From assembly GCA_028583415.1 (NCBI GenBank), contig CM053269.1, forward strand, positions 35,034,254-35,098,253: a stretch of DNA of 64,000 nucleotides, in the 5' to 3' direction. Source of the stretch: Protea cynaroides (Eukaryota; Streptophyta; Magnoliopsida; Proteales; Proteaceae). The notes under the pieces were generated by a model. The model saw only the letters and a program-made list of their open reading frames with translations. It was not told the DNA's origin and ran no database searches. Position 1 is the stretch's first letter. Each line of letters opens with the position of its first letter. Shown piece after piece: positions 10,094 through 21,925 of the stretch. Made by a program: the position numbers and the translations under genes.

Positions 10094-12621
10094 GTAGTGA
10101 CAGTCTCAAATCTAACTTATTTAAGAACTCATTTTAGTGACTGACTCTAGAGGCTTATTGACAGTCTATGACTAGTGCAGTGATCATAAGGAGCACCATT
10201 CACTGCTTGAGGGAGCAGACAAAAGGTTAATTGTGATAGTTGTTGGTAGAGTTAGGATGATTCTTGTAATTTCTTTTTATACCAAAGCTCCCCAGATTTT
10301 TTGTGTTTCTTAGTTCATTTTGTCCATGTACTTGTTGCGGTGAAATATCTAATTGGATTAATGTTACATATATTACTTTTAGAGGAAACATGTGGCATTT
10401 ACAATTGCATGATTCAATTTGGAGGTTACTAACCTTGCCTTAATTGACACAATTCTCTTTTAAAGCTCTCATTATTTAAAGATGGCTGAGTTCATTTTTC
10501 ATAACTTGGTAACATTTGGACTTGAAATGTTCTTGTGTCCATCTTGGAGGCTTTCTTTAAACAAGGGGACAAAGAAGAAGCAGAGCAAATACCATTGGTT
10601 TTAGCTTTGATTGGCAAACCAAACAGTAAAGAAACCATTTAGCAAAACCGATAATATAAACCATTTGTAAAACCACAACTAAAACTGTTTAAACAGTTAA
10701 CCCAAAAACCATTTAAAAACCCAAATCAAAACCGTTTACTAATCGGTTTTGGTAGAGACTTTCAAACCGTTTATTAAATGGTTCAATTTCTATTTCACCC
10801 TATATGCACCGAACCTAACCAGGAAGCCAAAACCGTACGGTTTAACATCCTTAAACTAAATTGGACTATCTATAAACATATCAGACTTAGGCCCATACAT
10901 GGCTGACTTATTAGATTCAAATGATAGTAGGTTGGGATAAATGAAATCGTTTAAGCAACTTCAATTGGATATGACACTACTAGCCAGAAGATGATTGTTG
11001 TGGAACCAAGTCTTTGTTCAGGCTCCCACTAGTGAGAGCCACCACGCCCACTTGACAAAGGGTAACTAACATCAACCACTTGGTTCCTTGCCCCTCTTGG
11101 GTCTATTATGTCATTGTTGGATTGTCCTACTATTGGGCATGATTAAACACAAAGTTCTCCCCAACATGGATATTCGGAGGTGGGAGGGCCAATTCCAGGA
11201 GTCAAAGGTTGACTCCGCTGATCAGGGAAATCAGGGATATAATTCATCTTCGCCATTTGGCCTTTCAAATGCTCATGGTTTGGATCAGTGGAAGTTTAAG
11301 ATTACACTTGGCTTAACAGAGGTGACTCTGAGAAATCTCCTAAAGGAAGGATCTTGATTTAGGAATGATAGAGGATGTCCTGATATAACAAAAATAATGA
11401 TGCAAAGAGGTGGAAATGCTAATTATCTTGTAATAGACATTGACTCTCTCATGATCAAGGCCTCAACTGATCTAACATTGATTGGGCTTTATTAGATAAA
11501 AACAAAATGAATGGACCTTTAAAGATAAAAACATCAATTGACTGAGAGAGATAGTGACACTAACTTACTTTAATGAATGAAAATAGATAGAACCACTAAT
11601 ATATTCCAAATGATGAAAACATGATTGACTTGATTGATCACAGATCAGAATGACGTATACAAAAAAAAGATAAATAAAATAATTTGAATTGAAAATATAC
11701 AAACATGTACAAGCAAGGGTGACTTGACCAAACAATGGTTAACTCATTTGTAAGATAACTCAAACTAAATGCATCTTGGTCAAATTGTCCAAATTAAATG
11801 GCCTTATGCCCAAATGTTGTGGAAATCTGGTTTCTGATTGAATCACACCCCAACACCAACATCCAATCACAATCGTTCGTTTAATTTGAAATTTTTGAAA
11901 AAGATGCACTAATTTGACAGATCACTCAACTGATAAACAAACAAGGCAGTTCAAGAAAGAACAAAACACATAGACAGACACTGTGAAAATTAATTGACTT
12001 GCTCTAGAAATCAGCATGCCATACCATAGAGAGTTCAACATATGGGTAGGGTGTTCGTACGAGGGGTTAGTGTACCCTCATAAATATACCAAGTGATTGA
12101 TGCAAACATGCATACTTGTGTGTTGTACTACTACCTATGCAGGCATACAGATAAAGAGACCAAATTTGATCTCAACCGTCACAGGTGGTTATGATGGGCG
12201 AAGCGATCTACAAAATTGTTCCAACTTGAACCTCTAAAGATTGATGTCAATGGTGAAGCCTAAGTATAGGTACTATGTTTAATGATACATGAAAGGTGGT
12301 TGTAGGAATGATAAGGCTTCCTTGATGAGATGCAAAATATACCTATCATCCGTATAAATGGACTGAATCGCAGGTATGGGTATCCTTTATTTACCTTGCA
12401 AAGTCAACCACATCAGAGACGATAGCGCCTCCCCGGGCGGACACTAGAAACTACACTGGAAGCCTCTTTCAGCTGTGACCCCAAGGTACTAGATCAAGGT
12501 TGTGTTTGCTAGTGATTACCTGAATTTGTATATAGGGTCGTGACAGCTAACCACAAGGTTATTGGTGAATCTCATCCTTACAAATACAATGTGAATGCAA
12601 AAATAGAAATTAACAAAAAAG

Positions 12622-12794
12622 TATTTACACCAAACTAACATGTAAGTATTTATAGCAAACTAAATATAGGTATTTACAACAAGCTAAAATATAGGTATTT
12701 AGAACAAGCTAAAATACAAGTATTTACAACTAGCTAATATACAGGTATTCACATCAAATTAATCATACGAGTATTGACAATACATTAAGCATAC
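12622..12794. repeat. ~25-bp tandem repeat, about 7 units
   Basis: Seven diverged units of 23-26 bp, each starting TATTTACA or a close variant and containing a CAAGCTAAAATA-like core. The middle units are most alike, as expected for an ageing minisatellite. Confidence 0.8.
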
Positions 12795-12864
12795 AACATA
12801 CATCAAACAAAATACAAAAATGTAAGGAAAGGAAAAGACAAAATTTGAAGTCTGGCATGACTCC

Positions 12865-13759
12865 CCTGCAAAGTCGCCACTGTGAGGTCATGGATTTTTC
12901 AGTGTCCTCTCTTTCGTGCTGGGAAGAAGGAATTTTCTAATAAAATGAAGATCAAAGGCTCTCACCTTGTGACCTTTTCCATCCATACCAATGGACAGTG
13001 AAAATCTAGAGTCATTACCTAGCTAAGGTCTAAGGCCTATAAGTTGTCTCTCACTTGGAGAGACGTTAATGACTCGTGACTTAATGGATCGACTTCTGAT
13101 CTCACCAAAGATGGGTAAGCGTCAAGCTATGAGTTGGGAAGGTGTTATGCACCCAACCTGCTCGGTCATTGGACCGGTCTCATTCTATCCTATCATTTCC
13201 TACATTCTTAAGTCTTAATGTTTAGGTTGTTAAAACTAAACTAAGTGTCTAGGCATTCGGAGAATCTTAAACAATTTTTTAAGTTTTGCTAACTTAGGAT
13301 GCCGCCATACAAGCTTTAAAATAAATTACCAATGAATAAATAAATTAATGAATAAATGAATACAAATGAATAATAAAAAATAAAAGAATGAATGAACAAA
13401 AACAAATATACAATATGTGAATGACTAAGCTCGAGATCAGTGTCAAGTTGCCTACATATCCTTATATAGTAGGAATCAGGCCAAACGTAGTTCAGGTGAG
13501 ATGTGAATGTGAGGTACTTCCTTGACTAAAGAGTACGTGTGACCGTACGTGAAGTGACTACTTCCTGCCGCCTACATATCTTCTCGGAGAATCAGGTCAA
13601 ACGTAGTTCCAAAATAGTTGACGGGCTGGTCGGCTCCCAGATGGTAAATCACTAAGAGGTGTAGGACCTCAGCTCCTCACACTCAGCATGGGTGAACTAA
13701 GGTTGAAAAACGATTGGTTGGCAACTCAATTCCCAGACTTGGGAGGCGATTGGTTCATT

Positions 13760-13855
<96 letters not shown>

Positions 13856-13960
13856 GAACAAGAATAAAATAATATTTTTTGGGACCACGCCTATTGGATA
13901 AGCGGGCCCACGATCTAAATAGGCCCACATAAATCATAGCATGTGATTTTGGATCCCAAC
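12865..13960 (-). mobile_element. Tat/Ogre-type LTR with tRNA-Arg primer site
   Basis: On the minus strand 12895-12870 reads TGGCGACTTTGCAGGGGAG, close to the tRNA-Arg-type primer-binding site (TGGCGACTCTGCTGGGGA) of plant Ogre/Tat gypsy elements. The LTR would lie to its right, out to about 13960, where TTTGGATCCCAACAAAAATGG resembles the typical outer end of such LTRs. The LTR contains the (TA)45 tract. No coding region of this element is visible to the left. Primer site fairly sure; LTR limits approximate. Confidence 0.5.
13763..13852. repeat. (TA)45 microsatellite
   Basis: About 90 bp of perfect TA dinucleotide. It produces spurious Tyr-Ile open frames in several phases. Length is likely polymorphic and may be mis-assembled. 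Confidence 0.97.
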
Positions 13961-14683
13961 AAAAATGGATTCTTTAGAGTCACCTTAAAATCCTATAACA
14001 CTTGGGGATATAGGTCTTGATTAAACCCAAGCATTTGAACTAAACCAAAGCAAGTATGACACAATCCAAACGGTTAAACTAAGACCAACCCAACATATAA
14101 TATGGATCAAACCAAGCATATACAACATGGGCAACAAGCAAAAGGAAAAAAAAAGATGGACAAAATGGGGGCTTACGAGCCTAGCGGGTGGTGTCAACAG
14201 GGTCCTACATCACGGACAGGCCTAGTCGGGTTGCACGTGCAGACCCGCACGCACGGCCCAACGATTTAGCCTCAGGTAAACTCGGATCAAGTTAATGACT
14301 CGCTTGAGTAAACCCATTAGGGTTTCTGGATTGAACCTCGACGATTTGATCGGGTCAATCCATTAGGGTTATCGAGTCATCATCGGTTTACCCCGGCGCC
14401 CCATAATTTTTTTAAATAAACCCAACGAGTAGATCTCACTCACTTTTCTTGTCAGCGCATGGCAGGGTGTCTGGTTGCCTACGATGACGTGCTTTGTACC
14501 ACAACGCTCGGCTCGTTGAGATCTACACACTGATATGATTTATTCGACATTTTTCTGGTCCAAAAAAATCATGTCAGAATGAAACCCCATTGGGATTGTT
14601 CGGAAAAAGTAAATGAAATAGATCTACTCTTTTATTCAAATCCATAGGGTAAGTCTCTACAATGATTCTAAGTTTGTAAGATC
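13961..14683. other. Unassigned interval
   Basis: No gene seen. Moderately GC-rich stretch (14160-14530) containing a repeated 'CCATTAGGGTT' phrase (about 14317 and 14361). The right part, next to the primer site at 14684-14697, would be the leader of a minus-strand copia element whose body is missing. Confidence 0.35.
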
Positions 14684-15691
14684 TACTCTGATACCAAATG
14701 TTAGATTATTCTGTGATTACGATTTCAAATCCATAACCTTAATCTTCTACATAGGTGGCTAAAACACAATGTATTACAAGTAGATAGGATTAGGACAACA
14801 TACCTCTTTCTAATGTTTGATATGTTTTTTTAGTCTGCAATCTTTGGTCTATGTCTTCCACAATTCTCACAAGGCTCCTTGTTTCACTTTTGCTATGATT
14901 GCAAATGAGGGAACAACTAGTAGGGTTGTAGGGACTCTAGACCTGATATTTATAATATCACCTCAAAACCCTAATTCACTCCCATAATGAATAGGGTTGA
15001 TATATCACCATATATGTGATGAACCAGAGTCCAGGACTGGTCAATCGAATGATGTAGACTCCCACTAGTCAACTAGTCATGTAATTAATTAAGCTATAAA
15101 AACCTTAAAGAACTCGGTCACTATTTCTTAACCACCTAAGTTTCGAGTTATTCCAATTAGGTCTTCGATGACTTTTAACAGAAGACTCTTTTGGGCGTAA
15201 GCATATATGAAAATATCTTCAATCTCTTTACGTTAAAGATCTTCAATCTTCTTGCTCGATGACGCTTGATCTCCATGAAGTGATTCTTAGAAAAAGATCT
15301 TCTCCTGTTGTCCAGTTTCTCCAGTTGTGACCCAGTGGTTGGAGTTCACCTAGCGCACATACTAAAGTATTGATATGCGCACTAAGTGACTCTACCTGCT
15401 GGATCATGACTAAAGAGACTCCAGCAATAGGAAACAATCCAAACCCATGATTCTTGTCTTCCTTTAAACTTCTCACTTTATGATCTTGTCAAGTTAAGCT
15501 ATCTAGATCTTCCCTTATTGCTTCACCTCTTCACCTCATTGACCTACTCTAATGCTTGGACGCCCATCAAGTTGCTTAAATGCTTAGAGCTAACTTCTTT
15601 GGATTTCAACCTATTAAGCACAAGCATTTTCTTCACACCCAAACATCTTAATAATCACCCATATACATCAAAGGCCATTAGTAATCCAACA
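14684..15691 (-). mobile_element. Likely copia 5' LTR plus primer site
   Basis: 14684-14697 reads TGGTATCAGAGTAG on the minus strand, the initiator-tRNA-Met primer site of copia elements. Directly outside it, 14699 starts TGTTAGATTA and 15691 ends TAATCCAACA, an imperfect inverted repeat with TG...CA ends, giving a 993-bp LTR candidate. A 77-codon minus open frame at 15243-15476 lies inside it and is unrecognised. No second LTR is present to confirm the limits. Confidence 0.45.
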
Positions 15692-16973
15692 ATTTACCCA
15701 TATTATGGTGCCCCACCCAATCAAATATGTTGTGCCAAATATATATTTTTATAAGAGTCATGTAACAACTATTAAGATCATACAAAAATACCCCTTTTTT
15801 TTGGGGTAAGTATACAAAAATACCTTTTCTAAGTGAACCATCAATAAAAGCATTCCTCCAATATATATACACTTTATTAAAGTAAAATTATGGAGCGTTT
15901 TCTTAGGCCCTATTTGATAAAACTTCTGCTCTGGATTCTGGATTCCGATTTAGAATAACAATTCTACTCTAGGCTACTCTAGGATTATTTAGGAGTAAAA
16001 ACATGTTTGATAACGTATTTTTAGAATGGATTCAGAGATCTTTGGAATAGAAACATGTTTGATAAACACTATTGTAAGACCCGCACTCCATAAACCCGAT
16101 CTAAACCTCTATTTCATGTTGTGACAGGTTTTCCAATCATAATCGGACGAGACAGGATGAGCGGATGACAATCAAGTTCGAAAATAAACAAAATAAGATG
16201 ATAAATTTTATTCCGGTCTTACATACCGATCGACCGATATGTTTGCGCGAGCAGACTAGTTAGACTCGAAAATAGATCTTTGTGGATCCTGCTTACCAAA
16301 TCTCAAACTTATGGACTTTCCTAACGTAGGAAAACTTCCTAAAACCTAACCTAGTCTATTTAATGACTCCTAAACTTCCTTAAACCTCTTTGAGTAACTC
16401 TCACAAACCCTAGAAAAGAGAAAGAGATCTGAAGAGGAGAAAAGAGGTAAGAAAGGATTGTAGGAGAGATTTCTGTTAAAAGAAGAACATTATAGTTTGT
16501 GAACCAACTATAAGTGCCTATACCTCTCTCTAGGTTAAGTGTTGTTGATAAATGATTAATACCATGCGAGGTTAGGTATTGATCTAAAACCCTAATTCAC
16601 CATTAAACCCTAATTGTTTGATAAACCCTAGATTTGAATTCTAAATAAGGTTCATTAGAGTGTAAGACTTGAATGGAATATAAAACAAACCCTATTACGT
16701 TGCTCAGGCCTAGAATGCATAGGAGGAACCGTAGAAGTCATGTGCGATAATCGACAGAAGAAGAACACCAAGTTGGTGGCCTTCTAAAGGCATACTGATC
16801 GACCATACCTGTAAGACCCGTACTCCACTAATCTAGTCTAACGGTGTTATGCCAGATCTTCCCATTATTGCTGGATCAAGTGGATCGACTGTGTGAAGAA
16901 GGAGCATGAGACCAGGTACGTAAATTAACCCAAATATACTTAAAATCAATTGTATGGTCGATTACCTGGATAG

Positions 16974-16989
16974 GTATGGTCGACCATAC
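16974..16989. promoter_or_regulatory. 16-bp perfect palindrome in LTR-S U3
   Basis: GTATGGTCGACCATAC, upstream of the LTR promoter. The same GGTCGACC-centred palindrome occurs in other copies (1625-1640; about 19315-19326 as ATGGTCGACCAT). It could be a binding site for a dimeric factor; this is inference only. Confidence 0.4.
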
Positions 16990-17161
16990 GATGAGAAACA
17001 AAGACCACTAGTAAGTAACCATACGGTCAATGTTTTCAAGTGTATGGTCGACGGATATTACGACCGTACGACCTCAAATCAGACTCCGAGTTTGGAAACT
17101 TTCCAAATAGAAAGGGGATCTCTTTTCTATTGTTGGAGAACTTTATATGGAGAGTTTTTCT

Positions 17162-17171
17162 CTATATAAAG
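17162..17171 (+). promoter_or_regulatory. TATA box of LTR-S copy d
   Basis: CTATATAAAG within TTTTTCTCTATATAAAG. It is repeated at the same LTR position in copy e (19513-19522) and, reversed, in copy b (about 2038-2047). A purine-rich leader follows in each. It marks the likely U3/R boundary. Confidence 0.6.
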
Positions 17172-18722
17172 TACGTTCCTCAACCCTTTTTCACTCTTTT
17201 GGAACATTATCAAACCCTAGAGGAAGAGGAGGAAGGAAGGAGAAGGAGAAGGAGAGAAGACTAGATAGACTAAGAAGAAGGCTGAGAGAAAGAGTTCTAC
17301 AGACCTCTGCAACAAGTAAGGTATGAACCTTGTCTCTATAGCCTTAGAACACTAAGAGTAGGAGTTTCTAATGTAAATTATAATACCAAACCCAATATAA
17401 GGATTTAACTATGGGATTTTCTGAACAAATCTCAAAGGGATCATGGAGAATGGGTTAGAGTAATTTATTTAGTAAAACTAAGAATTATGGCTTTAGAACG
17501 ATCATTAGGTAGGACCTCATTGATGACCAAAGAGGAGGAATCCGTAATGGAAGTAAGAAAGCACATTAAACCCACATGGTCGCAGCTACGGTCGACCATA
17601 GCATGACCAGAGTATCGACCATAGCCATTCGAGAATAATTCAAGAACCGTATGGTCGCAGGTATGGTCGCATATAGTGCGACCGTAGGGTATCAATCGTA
17701 TGAGGTAAGGTCGACACAGCATGAGATCATAGGACCAATCAGTCACTTATCAGTGATCTGTTTCGATTTTCGACTACTGCAACATGTTACAAATAAAGTC
17801 TAACTTAAATTTATGTAACTTCTAGGTTACTTAATTGATTCAAAGAGAGTTATAAGGCTTGAAAGAAGATCAAGTTTTACTAACAGGTGAGGGAACAAGA
17901 CCTAAATTAATTAGATAATAATAAATTATTATTTTATTGAGTCCAATGTCATGATTGATTCTATACTTGTGTACTTGTAATGTGCATCTTACATATCATC
18001 CAATACTTCTGTTATTACTGCTCATGCATATTTATTTCTGTATATTTATAACATGATGATGATGATGATAATGTTAGGAATAGGCATGTGATTGTGTGTG
18101 TGGTTAGTGTGTTGGATGCGAGTAGAGCATCAGGGAGAGGACGTGGTATTGTGGTTCAACCTGGTCACCAGACTCTAGCTCTATCTCTACTCAAGTCTTG
18201 CCCACTGACATCGTCGTATCGCCATTACCTTAGCAGAGCTATTATGTCGTAGGGTATCAACGGAGGTGGTCTCAGACTGTGTGGTCTTTGACTCTGCCGG
18301 GGGCCCTTGGCTTTATCTCTATAGACGTATTAAGGGATGCTGGGGTGAGGCCTTGGATACACTGGATGGCATTAGGATTGGTTAGTTGCGAGTCCAGTTT
18401 GTAAGCCCTCACCAATAGGGGCTTACGTATTGGTATGGGTAGGGCATCAGGGGAAGTGTTGGCGGTGTGTGATCCGGACACTTTAGCTCTATCTTTATTC
18501 CATGGTAGGTGCTTGTGGGACGGCAATGGTATTTGATCCATTGGATGGATTTACACACTCGTATATAGAGGTGTGGTGGCCGCTAAACCTTTCTATAGCA
18601 TATTGTAAACTTAAAAACTAAACCAAAGATATTGAATTGAATGCAAGCATGTGTTTGCACATTGTTTTGTTTGCTCACCGAGCCGTGATGTGTGCTCACC
18701 CTTTCGTCGTCGAATATTTTTA

Positions 18723-18857
18723 GTTGATGATGCAGGTACTACTGTAGAAGATTACATGAATGCGCCATTGTATGGACACATGGTGGCTATGGACGCATAA
18801 ACTGTAGAAGATGCGCATGATCCTTCATGCGAGTACAATCAATGTGTCTTTGATTAA
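18723..18857 (+). pseudogene. Conserved LTR-S small ORF, copy d (broken)
   Basis: Same 45-codon frame as in the other LTR-S copies, starting right after ATTTTTAG. TVEDYMNA is intact, but codon 26 is a stop (TAA at 18798-18800) and the second cysteine of the CxCxxC tail is tyrosine. The terminal stop is at the family position. This is the only one of six copies with an internal stop. Confidence 0.5.
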
Positions 18858-19150
18858 TTTAGTTATTTTGACTACCGAACATGTAATTGATTATTTTATT
18901 TTATGTCTTGAGTTATTTGGAGATAACTGGATTAAATATTTATTTTATCACTGTTAGATACTCAGTTCATTATTTATAAAGACTTTCGCTTATTTGCTTA
19001 TTTTCTCTGATTATTACTGAATGTGTGTATGGTTTGATATGTAAGGTATGACCTATACGAGATCCTGGTTGAACCGTTGGTTTATTGATGGTTCATCACA
19101 CTACTCTACTTAATCCAGAATTAGGGTGTGACAATATCGGTGGTACTAGG

Positions 19151-21493
19151 TGTAAGACCCGTACTCCACTAACTTGGTCTAATCGTGTCGTGTCAGGTCT
19201 TCCCATCATTCCTGGACTAAGTGGACCGAGCGTGTGAAGATAGATCACAAACTAAGTATGAGAATCGAGTTAAAAACACTAAAAACATACCTAAGGTCGC
19301 CTGCCTGGGTAGGTATGGTCGACCATAAGGAAGGAAACCAAAAATATCAAATCTAGAATCCCACGGTCGATGATTTTGACCTTACGATCGACGGTTTATG
19401 CGATTGTATGATCAACCGTGAGAACCCAGATCAGACTCTGAGTTTTGGAAACTTTCCTAAACTCAGGGATTGCTTTCCTAATTGAAAGAGGACTTTATAT
19501 GGAGAGTTTTTCTCTATATAAAGGACGTCCCTCACCTATTTTTCACTCTTTTAAAACATTAGTAAACCCTAGAGAAAGAGAAGGAAGAGAAAGAAGAGAA
19601 GGAGAAGAAGAAAAAGCTAAGAAGAAGAGTTTGCTGAGAAGATATTGACTCTCTATCATAGGCAAAGGTATGAAACGAATCTCTGGAGATGTAAACTCTA
19701 AGGAATAAGACTTCTATGGAGGATAGGCCATATCAACCTATTATGATCTATGTGATTTCTTTGAGAAAATCCCAAGGAGAACCATGAGGAGTGAATTTGA
19801 TGATTAGAGTTGATAAGAAATTACTAATGATGGCCATAGGATGACCTTAGGATAAACCCCATTGAAGAACAGAAGAATTGACCCAGGAGGAACTCGAATT
19901 TCAGGTAGACTGTGACTAGAAATCTCAAGGTTGCAGCTACGGTCGACCATAGCATGACTAGTATGACCAGAGGATCGACCATAGGCATTCGGAAAGATTT
20001 CAAAAATCATATGGTCGCAGCTACGGTTGCACCATATGCAACCGTAGGGTATTGACCATAGATAGTAAGGTCGATATAGCATGAGACCATAGGACCAATC
20101 AGGCACCTATCAGTGCTCTGTTTCGATTTTCGACTACTGTAACATGTCACATATGAACCCTAACTTAAATTCATATAACTTTTAGGTTGTTAAATCAATT
20201 CAAAGAGAATTTCAAGGCTTAGAAGGACATCAATAATGCTAACAGGTGAGGAAACAAGACCTAAACTAATTGGATAACAACAAACTATTTATTTTTATTG
20301 AGTCCAATGCCATAATTGATTCTATGCTTGTATGCTTGTAATGTGCATCTCACATGTTATCCAATATTCCTGCTATTACTATTTATGCATATTTAATTCT
20401 GTTTATTTATAACATGATGATGATGATGATGCTAGGAATAGGCATGTGAATGTATGTGTGTGGTTGGTGTGTTGGATGCAAGTTGAGCATCAGGGGGAGG
20501 ACGTGGCATGGTGGTCTTCGACCTCATCACTAGACTCTAACTCTATCTCTACTCAAGTCTTGCCCACTAACATCGTTGTATCGCCATTACCTTAGCAGAA
20601 CTATTACGTCGTAGGGCATCAGGGGAGGTGGTCTCAGACTGTGTGGTCTCTAACTCTGCTGGGGGGCCTTAGCTATCTCTATGGACGTATTGAGGGATGC
20701 TGGGATGAGGCCTTGGATACACTGTTTGGCATTAAGATTGGTTAATTGCGAGCCCAGTTTGCAAGCCCTCGCCAATAGAGGCTTACGTGTTGGTATGGGT
20801 AGGGCATCAGGGGAAGTGTTATGCTGTGTTTAATTCGAACACTTTAGCTCTATCTCTATTCCATGATGGGTGCATGTGGGATGACAATGACGTTTGATCC
20901 ATTGGACAGATTCACACACTCGTGTATAGAGGTGCAGTGGCCACCAAACATTTCTATAGCACATTGCAAACTTATAAACTAGACAAAGATATGAATTGAA
21001 TGCATGCATATGTTTGTTGCATTATTGTGTTTGCTCACTGAGCCGTGATGAGTGCTCACCCTTTCGACGTCGAATATTTTTAGTTGATGATGCAGGTCCT
21101 ACCGTTAAAGAATATATGAATGCGTCGACGTATGAACACGTTGCTACGATGGATGTAGAAGCTGAAGAAGATGTATATGATTCATCATGCGAGTGCAACC
21201 AATGTGTTTTTGCTTAGGTTTAGTTATAGTTTGAACATCGAACATGTAATTGATTATTTATTTTTATGTCTTGTGTTTTTGAGATAATTGGATTAAGTAT
21301 TTATTTATCACTGTTAGACTCTCAGTTCATTATCTGTAAGACTTCCACTTATTTGTTTATTATCTCTGATTATTAATGTGGAATGTGTGTGGTTTGATAT
21401 GGTGGGTACGACCTATGCGAGATCCTAGGTGAACTGTTGGTTTATTGGCGATTCATCACACCATTTTAGTTAGACCAGAATTGGGGTGTGACA
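19151..21493 (+). mobile_element. LTR-S copy e, solo LTR with perfect target duplication
   Basis: Complete 2343-bp LTR (TGTAAGACCCGTACTCC ... AATTGGGGTGTGACA) flanked by perfect 5-bp duplications CTAGG (19146-19150 and 21494-21498). No internal region. It was inserted into copy c just 12 bp from the site used by copy d. It is close to copy d in sequence. TATA box at 19513-19522. Confidence 0.9.
21083..21217 (+). CDS. Conserved LTR-S small ORF, copy e
   Basis: 44 codons plus stop, preceded by ATTTTTAG. It contains TVKEYMNA, an acidic middle (EAEED) and DSSCECNQCVFA. The frame is also open upstream to an ATG at 20996, but homology to the other copies begins at the splice-like AG. The first shared in-frame ATG is that of the YMNA block. 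No known family; see the finding on this ORF. Confidence 0.45.
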   Translation, partial: VDDAGPTVKEYMNASTYEHVATMDVEAEEDVYDSSCECNQCVFA

Positions 21494-21790
21494 CTAGGTG
21501 CAACCTGTCACACCCCAATTCTGATCCAACCAGAATGGTGTGAGTAAACCGTCATTGAACCAACGGTTCACACCAGGATCTCGAATAGGCCGTGTCCACT
21601 CATACAAACCATTACACATAACCACAATCAGAATATAAATATACAGCGGAAGACTTTAAATAAAATGAACTGAGTACCTATTGATAATTAAAATAAGTAT
21701 CCAATTATCCAAATTCAAACACATAAAATAATATCATTACATCTCTTTAATCAAATAAAAAATAAGTAAAATAAATAAAGAAAAAACCAA

Positions 21791-21925
21791 TCAAAGGTAC
21801 ACGCAGAAAGGGCACTCGCATGAAGTGTCATGCTCGTCCTCTCCTGCCTGTACACCCAGAGCAGCAACATCACCATACGCCGGAGCGTTCATGTAGTCAT
21901 CCACAGTGTAGCCTGCATCAACATC
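21791..21925 (-). CDS. Conserved LTR-S small ORF, copy f
   Basis: About 44 codons in the reversed LTR, directly after TTTTAG. It shares TVDDYMNA, YGDVAAL, GEDEHD and SCECPFCVYL with the other copies. Nucleotide identity to copy e is clearly lower than the identity of the protein motifs suggests, which points to past constraint on the protein. The stop is at the family position. Confidence 0.45.
   Translation of the reverse strand, partial: DVDAGYTVDDYMNAPAYGDVAALGVQAGEDEHDTSCECPFCVYL

Larger units (their letters stand above)
9817..12864. other. Gene-free interval
   Basis: No coding region, RNA gene or complete transposon could be supported over 3 kb. It holds a T36 run at 10057-10092, an AAACCGTTT-rich stretch at about 10610-10850 that looks like a degraded non-autonomous element, and a short tandem repeat at 12622-12794. 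An 89-codon open frame at 11088-11357 has no recognisable features and I do not call it a gene. Confidence 0.5.
16810..19133 (+). mobile_element. LTR-S copy d, solo LTR
   Basis: Complete 2324-bp LTR running from TGTAAGACCCGTACTCC to TTAGGGTGTGACA. The near-perfect target duplication is ATACC (16805-16809) and ATATC (19134-19138). It lacks any gag-pol and so is a solo LTR. It has a TATA box CTATATAAAG at about 17162, only some 350 bp from the LTR start, which implies a short U3 and a transcribed part of nearly 2 kb. Confidence 0.85.

Noticed and set aside
11088..11357. 89-codon open frame
   Set aside because: No recognisable motif, no splice partners, and surrounded by AT-rich repeats.
13697..13937. 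Tyr-Ile repeat open frames
   Set aside because: Translation of the (TA)45 microsatellite.
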